DNA of 20,500 nt from a virus. Location of the stretch: positions 1 through 20,500 of the IMG/VR virus record IMGVR_UViG_3300010160_000292, one strand, 5' to 3'. The notes below the pieces were generated by a model. It made no database searches. It had not been told where the DNA came from and worked only from the letters and a program-made list of their open reading frames with translations. The stretch's first letter is position 1; each line of letters starts with the position of its first letter. Below are positions 1 to 7,140 of this stretch, one piece after another. The position numbers were made by a program, and so were the translations under genes.

Positions 1-22
1 AGAATTCATGGGGTTCCTATGC

Positions 23-30
23 GGTAAATA
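23..30 (+). promoter_or_regulatory. T4-type late promoter motif (GGTAAATA)
   Basis: The octamer GGTAAATA matches the T4 late consensus TATAAATA at its last six positions. It lies 33 bases before the ATG at 64 and 65 bases before the ATG at 96, so it could drive the tape-measure gene. The TAA inside it (25-27) may also be a stop codon of a gene running in from the left. It is supported by the recurrence of the TAAATA core in front of other transcription units in this window; as an isolated match it would be weak. Confidence 0.5.
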
Positions 31-42
31 TATGACTAAAAT

Positions 43-50
43 TATTTATA
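43..50 (-). promoter_or_regulatory. Perfect late-promoter octamer on the minus strand
   Basis: Read on the minus strand this is exactly TATAAATA and would fire leftward out of the window, against the plus-strand motif at 23-30. No minus-strand gene can be seen in the remaining 42 bases, so a real target would lie to the left. It may be a chance match in an AT-rich gap. Confidence 0.2.
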
Positions 51-95
51 GGCATACAACAGCATGGATCAACAAATGCAGGACCTTATTGACAG

Positions 96-3000
96 ATGCG
101 AGATCTGGCAAAAGCGTTTAGAAGTACCAGTGGAACTGGAGCTTCTGGATCGGCCATGGCCGATAAAAGTGTTAATCAGCCGATCAATGCTTTGGGGCAA
201 TTATCAACTAAGCTTGACGGAACTAAACGAACAAGAGCCGAAGAATTACAGGCCATGAAACGATTTGCGGCCAATGTAAATCGTGCAACTAATGCTCAAG
301 AAGCTCAGGCAGAAGCTATTGCTAACAATATTAAAAGGCAAAAAGATGCCGCAGATGCAGCCGCCGAGTCAGCCCGTAAGTCTGCTCTCTCTGCTGAAGA
401 ATTAGCTGCCGAACAAAAAGCGGCATTGCGACAGCAAATTCAAGAAGAATCCAAAGCTCGTAACAACATGTTACGGGACAGCATTAATAATCAACGTCGA
501 ACCGCAAGTTCTAGTAGAGAAGTTTTTGATGAACTCAATTCCACAGGTGGCAGTTTAGAGTTATTAAAAGGCAAGTTTTTAGACCTAGGTGGCAACAGTT
601 TAAATGCACAAGCTGGCCTACAATTGTTTGCATCAGCAGTGCAGGGCACAGCCAAGGCATTGACCACATATTCTGCAGCCTTGTACAAAGGCGAGCGCGG
701 AGCACAAGTTTCTGCCAAAGCATTTAGTGACCTAGCTAATCCGATATTAGACACAGTTGACAAACTTGGAAATCTTGTCAGCTTCATGAGCATCTTTGTA
801 CCTGGCGGCATATTAGTCAAAGGTGCAGTTGCTCTAGGTGGTGGATTAATATCACTGGCTTCCAATGCTGGTAAGCTGGCAGTTAAGTTTCAAGAAGTTG
901 GGGCAAAACAAGCTGATGACTTGTTCAAGAGTTTTAGAGAAATAAGTCAAGTTGGTGCTGCCACTGCTGGTGGCATGGATGATGTGTTTAACAATCTCCA
1001 AACACTGGGCATGACAGTCAGTGAAATTGAAGACTACAACAAACTCATTGTCAGCAGTGGTCAAAAGCTAGGATTGTTAGGTGCTGCCGCTGATGGTGGC
1101 AAAAAAGCATTTGCCGAAGTTGCCGGCGGCCTAGTAAAAAGTGAATTGGGCAGAAATTTAGAATTGATGGGTGTTAGCGCCGCCGAACAAAGAGAAGCCG
1201 CATTAACTTACATGAGCATCCAGGCTCGCACTGGACAACTAGAACTTAAAAACACCAAACAATTAATTGATGAGTCCAGCAAGTTTGTCAAAGAACTTGA
1301 TATGGCCGCAAGGTTAACTGGGCAAACTCGCAAAGAACAAGAAGCCGCACGTGAAGCCAACATGGCTGAAAGTAGATACCGTGCCGCCTTATTTGCCGCA
1401 CAGCAACGTGGCGATCAGCCTGAAGTTGCTAGACTACAAAAAGCCGGGGACATGGCTGCAATGTTACGTGGCCTGGGTATGACTGAACAAGCAACTGGTA
1501 CACTACAGTATGCTGCCGGTGGCAATGCAATGACCACTCCGGAGGCTATTCAGGCAGCCATGAGTTTAGGTCTAGCAGAAGTATTAAACAATCCCAATAT
1601 CACAGCAGTGGGTGCGTTACAACAATCTTTGGCTAACTCTAAAGAGCAGTTAGAATACCTGGCAGAAACAAACAAGTTCACAGGTGAGATTACTGCAATT
1701 CAAGGTAATATTCCCAAGACATTGGATGCTATTACAAGGTTGGAAAATATACAAAAAGCCGCTGACAAAGAAGATATGACAGTGGAACAATTTCTAGGAA
1801 CCAAGCAAGGACAGATGATGTTGGCTCCTGAGAAGAATACCAAGTTGATGACTGATGCTGGCAGAGCACAGCAGAGTGCAGCCATGATGATGGACAGTGT
1901 GGTCTACAGTTTTAACTATGCGGTAGATATACATGAAACTGCTACCAAAACATTCAAAGAAGCAGTTGATACGTTTGCCAAAGTTACTGGAGCAAGAACA
2001 CCAGAGGGAGGAACGTATGCCACTGGTGGTCCAGGTCAAGGTGGTCCAGGTGCTACTCAAACAGCTGCCGACGCAACAGCAATTGCCAAAGCAACTAGAG
2101 AGATAGCTGATGCCACTGCTGAACGTGCGGCAACTGCAATTGATGTAGAAAATGAAGCAAAACGTGAACTTGAACGTTTAAAACAAATTAATGCCAGCAA
2201 ACAGCAACAACAAGAAGCTGAAAAGAAAGTAGCTGCCGCTGCCACTGATCGGGCCAAGCTTGAAGAACAAGAACGTAATGATGCAATAAATGCTCGTCAA
2301 AAGGCATTAGAAGCAAAAAATAAACGCTTAGCCGAACAAAAAGCGGCCAACGCTGCCAAAATGCCAGGGGCTAAACCACAAGGTGCTACTCCACAAGGTA
2401 GTACCACACAAGGTAATACTCCAACTACATCTGTACCAACTGGACCATCCAGCACTGATTACATGAGTAAGTTGGTACAAGCTGAAAGTGGCGGAAAAAA
2501 TATTGCCAATCGTAGTGGCCAAGGTGGCACATCAACTAGTACAGCATTTGGTCTAACACAATTCACCAAAGGAACATTTGAAGGATTGGTGAAAAACGCA
2601 GCTTCAACTAATCCGTTGTATGGAAAAACCTGGGAAGATTACAAAGGTGATACAAAGTTACAGATGGAGGCCACGCGGCAACTTACTGATCAAAATCGTG
2701 CATTCCTGTCAGGTAACAAACTTAGCACCACAGATTCAGCATTGTATTTGGCACACTTTCTAGGTCCTAGTGGCGCACGAAAAGCATTATCTTTCCCTGA
2801 CTCAGCACCGATAGCCAGTGTAGTCAGTGTTGAACAATTGGCCGCAAATCCTGGACTGCAAGAAATGTCCACTGTGGGTGATCTAAAAGCCTGGGCAGAC
2901 AAGAAAATGGGCGGTGTTGGTTATGCCATGGGCGGCATTGTTCGCTCAAAGAGTGGTGGCACACAAATCACAGTTGGTGAAGGAAGCTTCAACGAAGCCG

Positions 3001-3533
3001 TGGTTCCACTACCAGATGGTAAAACTATTCCAGTATCTTTTGGACGAGACATCAATGAAATTTTTAAATCACCAGCCCTTAAGAACATTGGTAAGCATGA
3101 TGCTGAGCTAGCATCGGTTAGTCAAAAAATCAACGAAGTATTGAATTCACCATCACTTAAAAATACCAGCCAGTATGATGATACCAAACTAGCATCTTTT
3201 GGTCAAAAAATTACTGAAGTATTAAATTCATCAGCACTTAAAAACCTCAGTACTCTTGATATAGTAACTCCGTTAAACAATATATTAGCAAAAATGAACC
3301 CGTCTACTGGTAACGGATCAGACTCAGCTAACACTGCGTCACAAACTGAATTTGATTCTAAATTAGTAGCATCAACAATTGCCAGTGAAATTAGATCAGC
3401 AGTTAAAGATATGTTGCAACAACCTCAAAATTCTGATCAATCAGTTCTTGTTGCAGTGATGCAAGATATGATCCGTGAGCAAAAGACCACTAATACTATC
3501 AATCAAAGAATACTGCAAGTATCACAAAGTTAA
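96..3533 (+). CDS. Tape-measure protein with lytic transglycosylase-like domain
   Basis: This is a long (1145 aa) tail tape-measure protein. It would span the tail tube lumen and set tail length, and its enzyme domain could cut peptidoglycan during DNA entry. Residues about 60-150 are Ala/Gln/Glu/Lys-rich and look helical. Residues about 224-262 are hydrophobic and Gly-rich. Residues about 655-780 are another charged helical stretch followed by a Pro/Thr/Gln linker. From about 786 there is an SLT-like domain: QAESGG with Glu797 as candidate catalytic acid, then AFGLTQF and YLAHFLGPSGA. Residues 943-980 carry the GG-I...VGEG...EAVVPLPDGKTIPV signature common near the C-terminus of phage tape measures. 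Residues about 985-1052 contain a threefold imperfect repeat. The ATG at 96 is the first after an in-frame TGA at 90; the only purine-rich site is a weak AGGA at 80-83. The true N-terminus may lie at 64 in another frame (see findings). The portal gene follows after 14 bases. In T4 the tape measure (gp29) is not next to gene 20, so this position differs. Confidence 0.85.
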   Translation: MRDLAKAFRSTSGTGASGSAMADKSVNQPINALGQLSTKLDGTKRTRAEELQAMKRFAANVNRATNAQEAQAEAIANNIKRQKDAADAAAESARKSALSAEELAAEQKAALRQQIQEESKARNNMLRDSINNQRRTASSSREVFDELNSTGGSLELLKGKFLDLGGNSLNAQAGLQLFASAVQGTAKALTTYSAALYKGERGAQVSAKAFSDLANPILDTVDKLGNLVSFMSIFVPGGILVKGAVALGGGLISLASNAGKLAVKFQEVGAKQADDLFKSFREISQVGAATAGGMDDVFNNLQTLGMTVSEIEDYNKLIVSSGQKLGLLGAAADGGKKAFAEVAGGLVKSELGRNLELMGVSAAEQREAALTYMSIQARTGQLELKNTKQLIDESSKFVKELDMAARLTGQTRKEQEAAREANMAESRYRAALFAAQQRGDQPEVARLQKAGDMAAMLRGLGMTEQATGTLQYAAGGNAMTTPEAIQAAMSLGLAEVLNNPNITAVGALQQSLANSKEQLEYLAETNKFTGEITAIQGNIPKTLDAITRLENIQKAADKEDMTVEQFLGTKQGQMMLAPEKNTKLMTDAGRAQQSAAMMMDSVVYSFNYAVDIHETATKTFKEAVDTFAKVTGARTPEGGTYATGGPGQGGPGATQTAADATAIAKATREIADATAERAATAIDVENEAKRELERLKQINASKQQQQEAEKKVAAAATDRAKLEEQERNDAINARQKALEAKNKRLAEQKAANAAKMPGAKPQGATPQGSTTQGNTPTTSVPTGPSSTDYMSKLVQAESGGKNIANRSGQGGTSTSTAFGLTQFTKGTFEGLVKNAASTNPLYGKTWEDYKGDTKLQMEATRQLTDQNRAFLSGNKLSTTDSALYLAHFLGPSGARKALSFPDSAPIASVVSVEQLAANPGLQEMSTVGDLKAWADKKMGGVGYAMGGIVRSKSGGTQITVGEGSFNEAVVPLPDGKTIPVSFGRDINEIFKSPALKNIGKHDAELASVSQKINEVLNSPSLKNTSQYDDTKLASFGQKITEVLNSSALKNLSTLDIVTPLNNILAKMNPSTGNGSDSANTASQTEFDSKLVASTIASEIRSAVKDMLQQPQNSDQSVLVAVMQDMIREQKTTNTINQRILQVSQS
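3051..3249 (+). repeat. Threefold imperfect repeat in the tape-measure C-terminus
   Basis: Three successive units of about 27-28 codons each carry an (I)NE(I/V)-(F/L)-(K/N)-S-(P/S)-(A/S)-LKN pattern, followed in the first two units by a spacer ending in LAS-(V/F)-(S/G)-QK. The nucleotide copies share long words such as TCAAAAAAT and GAAGTATT. The periodicity suggests repeating helices just after the conserved PLPDGKTIPV motif. Confidence 0.7.
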
Positions 3534-3534
3534 C

Positions 3535-3542
3535 GGTAAATA
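3535..3542 (+). promoter_or_regulatory. Late-promoter motif abutting the portal start codon
   Basis: GGTAAATA is followed by ATATT and then the portal ATG at 3548. In T4 the octamer lies around -10, with transcription starting about five to six bases after it, so the transcript would begin at or next to the AUG. No Shine-Dalgarno sequence precedes the ATG. Confidence 0.6.
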
Positions 3543-3547
3543 ATATT

Positions 3548-5329
3548 ATGAGCTGGAAAAAATATTTTAAAGTAGCCAATGTTGGCGGCGAACTTAGCCC
3601 GCTTTCGGGCAAGGGATCAGACGGGTTGCCAGGATATGGCCGCAACGATGGGCGAGATTCCATGCGTGGCCATGCTGATATTGCGTATCGCAATTATGCT
3701 AGTCGCTTGCCAGAAGTATATTCTGGACACCCAAACCGTATTGCTCGATACAATCAATATGAGCAAATGGATATGGACAGTGAAATCAATGCGTGTCTTG
3801 ACATTTTGGCCGAGTTTAGCACACAAACTATCAAAGAAGAAACAGTTCCTTTTCAGGTCAACTACAACGAAACTCCCACTGATAATGAAGTAAAAATTAT
3901 CAAACAACAGCTACAGCAGTGGACCAAATTAAACAAATTAGACCAACGTATCTTTAGGATTTTCCGCAATACTATCAAGTACGGCGACCAAGTATTTGTG
4001 AGAGATCCTGAAACATTTGAAATGTACTGGGTTGATATGACCAAAGTGGCCAGGGTTATTGTCAACGAAAGCGAAGGCAAACGTCCAGAGCAGTATGTTA
4101 TTCGTGATATTAATCCCAACTTTCAAAACTTAACTGTGGCTGCCAAGACCACCACAGATTATCAAGCAAATCCTCCATCGGGCGGTTATGCATCTCCCAA
4201 CAATTATACTGCGCCTAGTGCTGGAGCAGCCGGTGGTAGTGCTGGCCAAACACGTTTTGCGGCTGCAATGAATGAAACTGTGCTGGATGCAAAACATGTA
4301 ATTCACTTGAGTTTAACAGAAGGTCTTGACTACTATTGGCCGTTTGGACAAAGCATTTTAGAAACAATTTTTCGTGTTTTTAAACAAAAAGAACTGCTAG
4401 AAGATGCTGTATTAATCTATCGTGTGGCACGTGCACCAGAACGTCGAGTGTTTAAGATTGACGTGGGTAATATGCCAAGTCACATGGCCATGCAGTTTGT
4501 TGAACGTGTTAAAAACGAAATTCACCAGCGCAGAATCCCCAGCCATACAGGGGGCGGTCAAAACATTATGGATAGTAGTTACAATCCATTGAGTATCAAC
4601 GAAGATTACTTTTTCCCACAAACAGCAGACGGCCGTGGAAGTAGCGTAGACACATTACCAGGTGGTGCAAATCTAGGAGAAATTGATGACTTAAAGTACT
4701 TCAATAACAAGATGTGCCGCGGCCTGCGTGTGCCTAGTAGCTATTTGCCCACAGGTCCAGACGACAGTGATCGGCCCATGAATGATGGTCGTGTTGGAAC
4801 TGCACTAATTCAAGAATATCGTTTTAACCAGTATTGCGAACGCCTACAGCGTTTGGTTGTGCAAAAGCTAGATGATGAATTTAAAATGTTCATGCGTTGG
4901 AGAGGGTTTAACATCGATAGTGGCTTGTTTGCCATCTCATTTAATCCTCCACAAAACTTTGCCAGCTATCGCGAAGCAGAACTAGACACAACACGAGTCA
5001 CCACATATACTCAACTTGAACAAATTCCTTACTTGAGCAAGCGTTTCTTGCTCAAACGTTATCTAGGTCTTACTGAAGAAGAAATTAGAGAAAACGAAGA
5101 AATGTGGGAAGAAGAACGAGAATCTCCAGAACCACAGGCCACCACAGGTCAAGATCTGCGTAGCGTGGGTGTCACTCCAGCTGATCTTGAAAGTGACATC
5201 ACCACTGGTGAAGAATTTGCAAATATGGGCGGCGAAGAACTTGGCGCTGCCGCACCTGGCGCTGCCGCACCTGGCCAACAAGCAGCCGCTGGAGCAGGTG
5301 CCCCTGGTGCCACGCCCCCGGCAGCATAA
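3548..5329 (+). CDS. 20: Portal vertex protein (gp20 family)
   Basis: This is the portal protein, the dodecameric ring at one capsid vertex through which DNA is packaged and to which the neck attaches. At 593 aa it is somewhat longer than T4 gp20 (524 aa). Family hallmarks in order: YEQMDMDSEI with ALDIL-like sequence (71-86), FRNTIKYGDQVFVRDPET, VIHLSL...YYWPFGQSILE, FKQKELLEDAVLIYRVARAPERRVF, NMPSHMAMQFVERVKNEIHQ, DYFFPQTADGRGSSVDTLPGG and FNNKMCRGLRVPSSYLP. A Ser/Gly/Ala-rich insertion lies at about residues 208-237. The C-terminus (about 520-593) is acidic and then Ala/Gly/Pro/Gln low complexity, which probably accounts for much of the extra length. The start is fixed by the fit to the family N-terminus (MSWKKYFK). 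There is no ribosome binding site; a late-promoter octamer ends five bases before the ATG. The TAA stop (5327-5329) lies inside the next late-promoter motif. Family assignment is secure. Confidence 0.97.
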   Translation: MSWKKYFKVANVGGELSPLSGKGSDGLPGYGRNDGRDSMRGHADIAYRNYASRLPEVYSGHPNRIARYNQYEQMDMDSEINACLDILAEFSTQTIKEETVPFQVNYNETPTDNEVKIIKQQLQQWTKLNKLDQRIFRIFRNTIKYGDQVFVRDPETFEMYWVDMTKVARVIVNESEGKRPEQYVIRDINPNFQNLTVAAKTTTDYQANPPSGGYASPNNYTAPSAGAAGGSAGQTRFAAAMNETVLDAKHVIHLSLTEGLDYYWPFGQSILETIFRVFKQKELLEDAVLIYRVARAPERRVFKIDVGNMPSHMAMQFVERVKNEIHQRRIPSHTGGGQNIMDSSYNPLSINEDYFFPQTADGRGSSVDTLPGGANLGEIDDLKYFNNKMCRGLRVPSSYLPTGPDDSDRPMNDGRVGTALIQEYRFNQYCERLQRLVVQKLDDEFKMFMRWRGFNIDSGLFAISFNPPQNFASYREAELDTTRVTTYTQLEQIPYLSKRFLLKRYLGLTEEEIRENEEMWEEERESPEPQATTGQDLRSVGVTPADLESDITTGEEFANMGGEELGAAAPGAAAPGQQAAAGAGAPGATPPAA

Positions 5330-5332
5330 ATA
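5325..5332 (+). promoter_or_regulatory. Late-promoter motif overlapping the portal stop codon
   Basis: CATAAATA matches TATAAATA at seven of eight positions. It contains the portal TAA stop and is followed by ACATT and the ATG at 5338. This is the same octamer, five bases, ATG geometry as at the portal gene, again without a Shine-Dalgarno sequence. Confidence 0.65.
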
Positions 5333-5337
5333 ACATT

Positions 5338-5556
5338 ATGATTCTATTAGAACTTTTTTCTCGTGAAAATTCAGCATATCAAGATCTTTCTCAAGACAAC
5401 AGTCAGCCACGCCTTGGCGACCTAAGAAAAACTAAATTGACTCTGCGACAAATTAACAAACTTCGCAGACTCAATGATGTGCGTGGATTTGAATTCAAAG
5501 AACGTCTTGAGAAAGTAAGACGTCAGTATGCACCACCAGCCCAGCCTCTAGCTTAA
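5338..5556 (+). CDS. Small basic protein between portal and prohead core genes
   Basis: This 72-aa protein is rich in Lys and Arg, and its central helix-forming stretch (about residues 29-64) reads like LRKTKLTLRQINKLRR followed by FKERLEKVRRQYA. It occupies the place where T4 has small prohead core genes (67 and 68) between genes 20 and 21, so a role in head assembly, for instance as a core or internal protein, is a reasonable inference. It is not acidic like gp67, and I do not recognise an enzymatic or DNA-binding motif. Similar short proteins occur at this position in other T4-like phages as far as I recall, usually unnamed. The start has no Shine-Dalgarno sequence and lies five bases after a late-promoter octamer, and eight bases after the portal stop, so translation could be leaderless or coupled to the portal. 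Confidence 0.75.
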   Translation: MILLELFSRENSAYQDLSQDNSQPRLGDLRKTKLTLRQINKLRRLNDVRGFEFKERLEKVRRQYAPPAQPLA

Positions 5557-5574
5557 TATTTTTCTTTTTAATCT

Positions 5575-5591
5575 GGATTTTTATAAAATCC
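5575..5591 (+). terminator. Possible weak terminator hairpin
   Basis: GGATTTT and AAAATCC pair across a three-base TAT loop and are followed after a few bases by ATTTTT. The stem is AU-rich and the U-run is not directly adjacent, so this is only a candidate attenuator between the 5338 gene and the acidic core gene. Confidence 0.3.
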
Positions 5592-5642
5592 TGTCATTTT
5601 TCCACAAAAAACTCCGATAAACGCATAGTTTATTAACTGCTG

Positions 5643-5650
5643 TGTAAATA
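5643..5650 (+). promoter_or_regulatory. Late-promoter motif upstream of the head core-protease-scaffold-capsid run
   Basis: TGTAAATA (seven of eight to TATAAATA) lies 32 bases before the ATG at 5683, in a 126-base intergenic gap. No further TAAATA-core octamer precedes genes 21, 22 or 23, so this promoter may serve the whole 5683-9471 run up to the terminator at 9507. Confidence 0.6.
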
Positions 5651-5682
5651 TTCTTACGAGCCATTTACTACCGGAGGAACTC

Positions 5683-6489
5683 ATGAATAAATTTGAACAA
5701 TTAGTTGAATACGTCATTAATGACGAAACCGAAAAAGCCCGCGAGCTTTTTCATGAAATTGTTGTAGAAAAAAGTCGCAACATCTACGAACAGATGATGG
5801 AAGAAGAAGAACTTGACGAAGCCAAAGATGATGGTGACGAAGAACTTGAAGAAGCCAAAGATGATGGTGACGAAGAACTTGACGAATCTCTTGGTGGCGA
5901 TCAAGCTGACGACCTAATTGACGATGTTGAAGCTGAAGAGCAAGGCATGTCTGAAGGCGACGAAGAAGCAGAATTTGACGACGGTGCTGAAGAAATTGGC
6001 ACAGACGTAACTCACGATATTGAAGGTGAACACGATGAAGGCGGTTTAGAAGACCGTGTTGTTGATCTTGAAGACAAACTAGACGAACTTATGGCCGAAT
6101 TTGAATCCTTGATGGGTGACGAAGCTGGCGAAATGGGCGGCGAAGATGATGCTGATATGGACGCAATGGATGCCGAAGAAGTTGTAGACGACGAGTTTGA
6201 AACTGAAGGCATGATGGAAAACGTTACTTTAAAAGCTGTTGCTAAACCCAGCAACCCCTCAGTTTCTAGCAAAAGTGTTGTAGCCGCAAACAGTGGCGCC
6301 AAAGGTGCAATGGCCAAGCCAGTACACCCAACAGGAACTGAAGCTCAAGGACGTCCAGCTCCTACAGCTAAAGATGCAATTGGTAAAGTTGGTAATACAC
6401 CATCACAAAGCACTCAAAAGCCAACTCCAGCTACTAAACCCAATTTAGGTCAAGCAGCCGGTGTTAATACCAAATCGGTAATTCAGTAA
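5683..6489 (+). CDS. Acidic prohead core protein (gp67-like)
   Basis: This 268-aa protein is probably an internal prohead core component, incorporated with the scaffold and digested by the prohead protease before packaging. Its N-terminus (MNKFEQLVEYVINDETEKARELF) has the pattern of T4 gp67, a short amphipathic helix followed by an ELF or KLF motif. From about residue 40 to 175 it is overwhelmingly Asp and Glu, and from about 185 to 268 it becomes a Pro/Ala/Thr/Lys/Asn low-complexity tail. It is much longer than T4 gp67 (80 aa). Several (L/I)-x-E tripeptides, the cleavage pattern of T4 gp21, are present, for example LDE and LEE. A 33-nt tandem repeat encodes EELDEAKDDGD (5806-5886). The start is supported by a strong GGAGGA at 5673-5678, spaced four bases before the ATG. 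Gene 21 follows after 13 bases. The gp67 link rests on N-terminal pattern, composition and position, not a full alignment. Confidence 0.8.
   Translation: MNKFEQLVEYVINDETEKARELFHEIVVEKSRNIYEQMMEEEELDEAKDDGDEELEEAKDDGDEELDESLGGDQADDLIDDVEAEEQGMSEGDEEAEFDDGAEEIGTDVTHDIEGEHDEGGLEDRVVDLEDKLDELMAEFESLMGDEAGEMGGEDDADMDAMDAEEVVDDEFETEGMMENVTLKAVAKPSNPSVSSKSVVAANSGAKGAMAKPVHPTGTEAQGRPAPTAKDAIGKVGNTPSQSTQKPTPATKPNLGQAAGVNTKSVIQ
5806..5886 (+). repeat. 33-nt in-frame tandem repeat in the acidic core gene
   Basis: There are two nearly identical 33-nt units (5806-5838 and 5839-5871) and a partial third (5872-5886), each starting GAAGAACTTGA and encoding EEL(D/E)EAKDDGD. The units differ at a single codon (GAC versus GAA), which indicates a recent duplication. 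Confidence 0.9.
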
Positions 6490-6502
6490 AGGATCCAGGT
6501 AA

Positions 6503-7126
6503 ATGGCTCTTTACCTCCGTGAAAACTTAACCTTCGATGCCGCCCGCATTATTGTGGAAGGCAACGAGGGTAAAGATCTTTACATGAAGGGCATCTGCAT
6601 TCAAGGCGGTGTTCGCAACGCCAACGAGCGTGTGTACCCCGTACAAGAAATCGAAAAAGCAGTCGGCACACTGAATGAACAAATTATACAAGGTAATTCA
6701 GTGTTAGGCGAAGTTGATCACCCAGACGATTTAAAAGTTAATCTAGACCGTGTTAGCCATATGATCACAGAAATGTGGATGGATGGCCCTAACGGTTATG
6801 GCAAACTTAAAATTTTACCTACACCAATGGGGCAACTAGTTAAAACTATGTTGGAAAGCGGTGTAAAACTAGGCGTTTCAAGTCGCGGTAGCGGTAACGT
6901 TAACGAGGCAAACGGACATGTCAGTGACTTCGAAATAGTCACTGTGGATGTGGTTGCTCAACCCAGTGCACCAAATGCATACCCCAAGGCCATATACGAA
7001 GGCTTGATGAATATGCGACACGGTCATCGAGTGCTAGGAATAGCGCAAGATGCTGGCAAAGACAACAAAGTACAGAGATACCTGAAAGGTGAAATTGCTC
7101 GCCTTATCAAGGATCTCAAAATTTGA
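6503..7126 (+). CDS. 21: Prohead core protease (gp21 family)
   Basis: This is the maturation serine protease of the prohead. It would cleave scaffold, core proteins and the major capsid protein after short (I/L)-x-E motifs, leaving room for DNA. At 207 aa it is close to T4 gp21 (212 aa). Motifs in order: the N-terminal substrate-like strand region; GGVRNANERVYP (35-46), typical of the family; GEVDHP with His73 as the likely catalytic histidine; GVSSRG (124-129) with Ser126 or Ser127 as the likely nucleophile; and VTVDVVAQPSAP with Asp149 and the family QPSAPNAYP signature. The start is supported by AAAGGA at 6488-6493. It sits directly between the acidic core gene and the scaffold gene, the same order as in T4 (67/68-21-22-23). 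Assignment is secure; the exact catalytic residues are by analogy. Confidence 0.95.
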   Translation: MALYLRENLTFDAARIIVEGNEGKDLYMKGICIQGGVRNANERVYPVQEIEKAVGTLNEQIIQGNSVLGEVDHPDDLKVNLDRVSHMITEMWMDGPNGYGKLKILPTPMGQLVKTMLESGVKLGVSSRGSGNVNEANGHVSDFEIVTVDVVAQPSAPNAYPKAIYEGLMNMRHGHRVLGIAQDAGKDNKVQRYLKGEIARLIKDLKI

Positions 7127-7140
7127 TCTAGGAGAAATAG

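Noticed and set aside
32-121. Short ORF of 29 codons starting one base after the late-promoter motif at 23-30
   Set aside because: The ATG would lie upstream of the expected transcription start, it has no ribosome binding site, and it overlaps the tape-measure start. The C-terminal end of an upstream gene in the first 35 bases also could not be assigned: two frames have plausible stops, at 25-27 and 33-35.
64-258. Independent 64-aa gene
   Set aside because: It overlaps the long tape-measure frame almost entirely. Only its first ten or so codons look meaningful, which is better explained as a displaced N-terminus of that gene.
491-865. 124-aa minus-strand open frame inside the tape-measure gene, and similar antisense frames in genes 20, 22, 67-like and 14086
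   Set aside because: They lie wholly within well-supported genes, have compositionally odd translations and lack start signals.
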